A model generated the notes under the pieces. That model was not told the DNA's origin and ran no database searches. It saw nothing but the letters and a program-made list of their open reading frames with translations. From contig JAAFJZ010000133.1 of the NCBI GenBank assembly GCA_013298205.1, forward strand, positions 1 through 6,723: a DNA stretch of 6,723 nucleotides, given 5' to 3'. The stretch is from Cytophagales bacterium. GTDB taxonomy: Bacteria > Bacteroidota > Bacteroidia > Cytophagales > UBA9547. This document shows positions 6,315-6,723 of this stretch, one piece after another. Each line of letters starts with the position of its first letter. The first letter of the stretch is position 1. The translations under genes were made by a program, and so were the position numbers.

Positions 6315-6723
6315 CTACTCCTTATACGCCTTTATCTCATGCCCACCCGCTTGCAAATATTTTTCTTTTTTGAAAATAGCGACATCCGAAGCCACCATTT
6401 CTTTTACCAAAGCAGGTAAATCGTATTTTGGAACCCATCCTAATTTTGTTTTTGATTTTGTAGGGTCGCCTATTAATAAATCAACTTCGGTTGGTCTAAA
6501 ATATTGTGGATCTACTGCAACTACTACCGCTCCTTTAACAAGTTGATATTCCGAATTTGAACACGAAACAACAATTCCTTTTTCTCTAGCTCCTTCTCCT
6601 TCAAATTTTAATTCTACTCCCACTTCTGCAAAAGCCATACGCACAAACTCACGTACACGGGTAGTTACGCCTGTCGCAATCACAAAATCTTCGGGTTTGT
6701 CTTGTTGCAAAATTCGCCACATG
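6315..6723 (-). CDS. gmd: GDP-mannose 4,6-dehydratase, C-terminal part (5' end outside the window)
   Basis: The visible 135 residues match the C-terminal third of Gmd, a short-chain dehydrogenase/reductase family enzyme that converts GDP-D-mannose to GDP-4-keto-6-deoxy-D-mannose with bound NADP. The order of motifs is that of the family: MWRILQQDKPEDFVIATG at the window edge, EKGIVV, then VDPQYFRPTEVD and the diagnostic IGDPTKSKTKLGW with a short amphipathic tail. The edge ATG is an internal methionine, since Gmd proteins are about 370 residues long and roughly 235 should lie beyond base 6723. The Rossmann domain and the catalytic Thr/Tyr/Lys residues are therefore not visible. The product feeds GDP-L-fucose, GDP-D-rhamnose or GDP-perosamine synthesis, depending on a partner enzyme not in the window. 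The gene converges on the GT-C gene with a 10-base gap and no clear terminator. GC here is about 38% by hand count, clearly higher than its neighbours. Confidence 0.96.
   Translation of the reverse strand, partial: MWRILQQDKPEDFVIATGVTTRVREFVRMAFAEVGVELKFEGEGAREKGIVVSCSNSEYQLVKGAVVVAVDPQYFRPTEVDLLIGDPTKSKTKLGWVPKYDLPALVKEMVASDVAIFKKEKYLQAGGHEIKAYKE

Noticed and set aside
6720..6722. ATG on the minus strand at the right edge as the start of a small 135-residue gene
   Set aside because: The sequence from this methionine matches the interior of Gmd proteins, so it is an internal residue of a gene cut by the window edge.

Overview
The window looks like part of a cell-surface polysaccharide locus (O-antigen or exopolysaccharide) from a member of the Bacteroidota, most likely a Flavobacteriia-type genome. 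The reasons are the very low GC (many stretches near 20-25%, the large intergenic region about 14% by hand count), start codons preceded by A/T-rich sequence with no Shine-Dalgarno motif, and two matches to the Bacteroidota -7 promoter consensus TAnnTTTG. The assignment rests on sequence style and remembered family features, not on a database search.

Layout, right to left along the minus strand. At 6723-6315 is the C-terminal third of GDP-mannose 4,6-dehydratase (gmd), whose 5' part lies outside the window. At 3598-2330 is a Wzx-type flippase that apparently starts at TTG. A 167-base gap with a weak terminator-like hairpin and a possible promoter follows. Then come a GT4 (GT-B fold) glycosyltransferase at 2162-1083 and, 54 bases on, a GT2 (GT-A fold) glycosyltransferase at 1028-39. 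The GT2 stop overlaps, in an ATGA arrangement, the start of another minus-strand gene that leaves the window at base 1.

The only plus-strand gene, 3884-6304, encodes an 806-residue protein. It has about 13 membrane segments, then an extracytoplasmic region, then a C-terminal beta-rich, carbohydrate-binding-like domain. It reads as a GT-C glycosyltransferase. Its first large loop and its region just after the membrane part resemble AftA, the galactan arabinofuranosyltransferase of mycobacteria. It is divergent from wzx and ends 10 bases from the end of the convergent gmd gene.

How the genes may work together (inference): Gmd makes GDP-4-keto-6-deoxy-mannose, precursor of GDP-fucose, GDP-rhamnose or GDP-perosamine. 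The GT2 and GT4 enzymes build a repeat unit on undecaprenyl phosphate at the cytoplasmic face, and Wzx flips it. The GT-C protein would then add a sugar from a polyprenyl-phosphate donor on the outer face of the inner membrane. No Wzy polymerase, initiating transferase or chain-length regulator is visible here. I saw no tRNA, rRNA, CRISPR array, insertion sequence or riboswitch.
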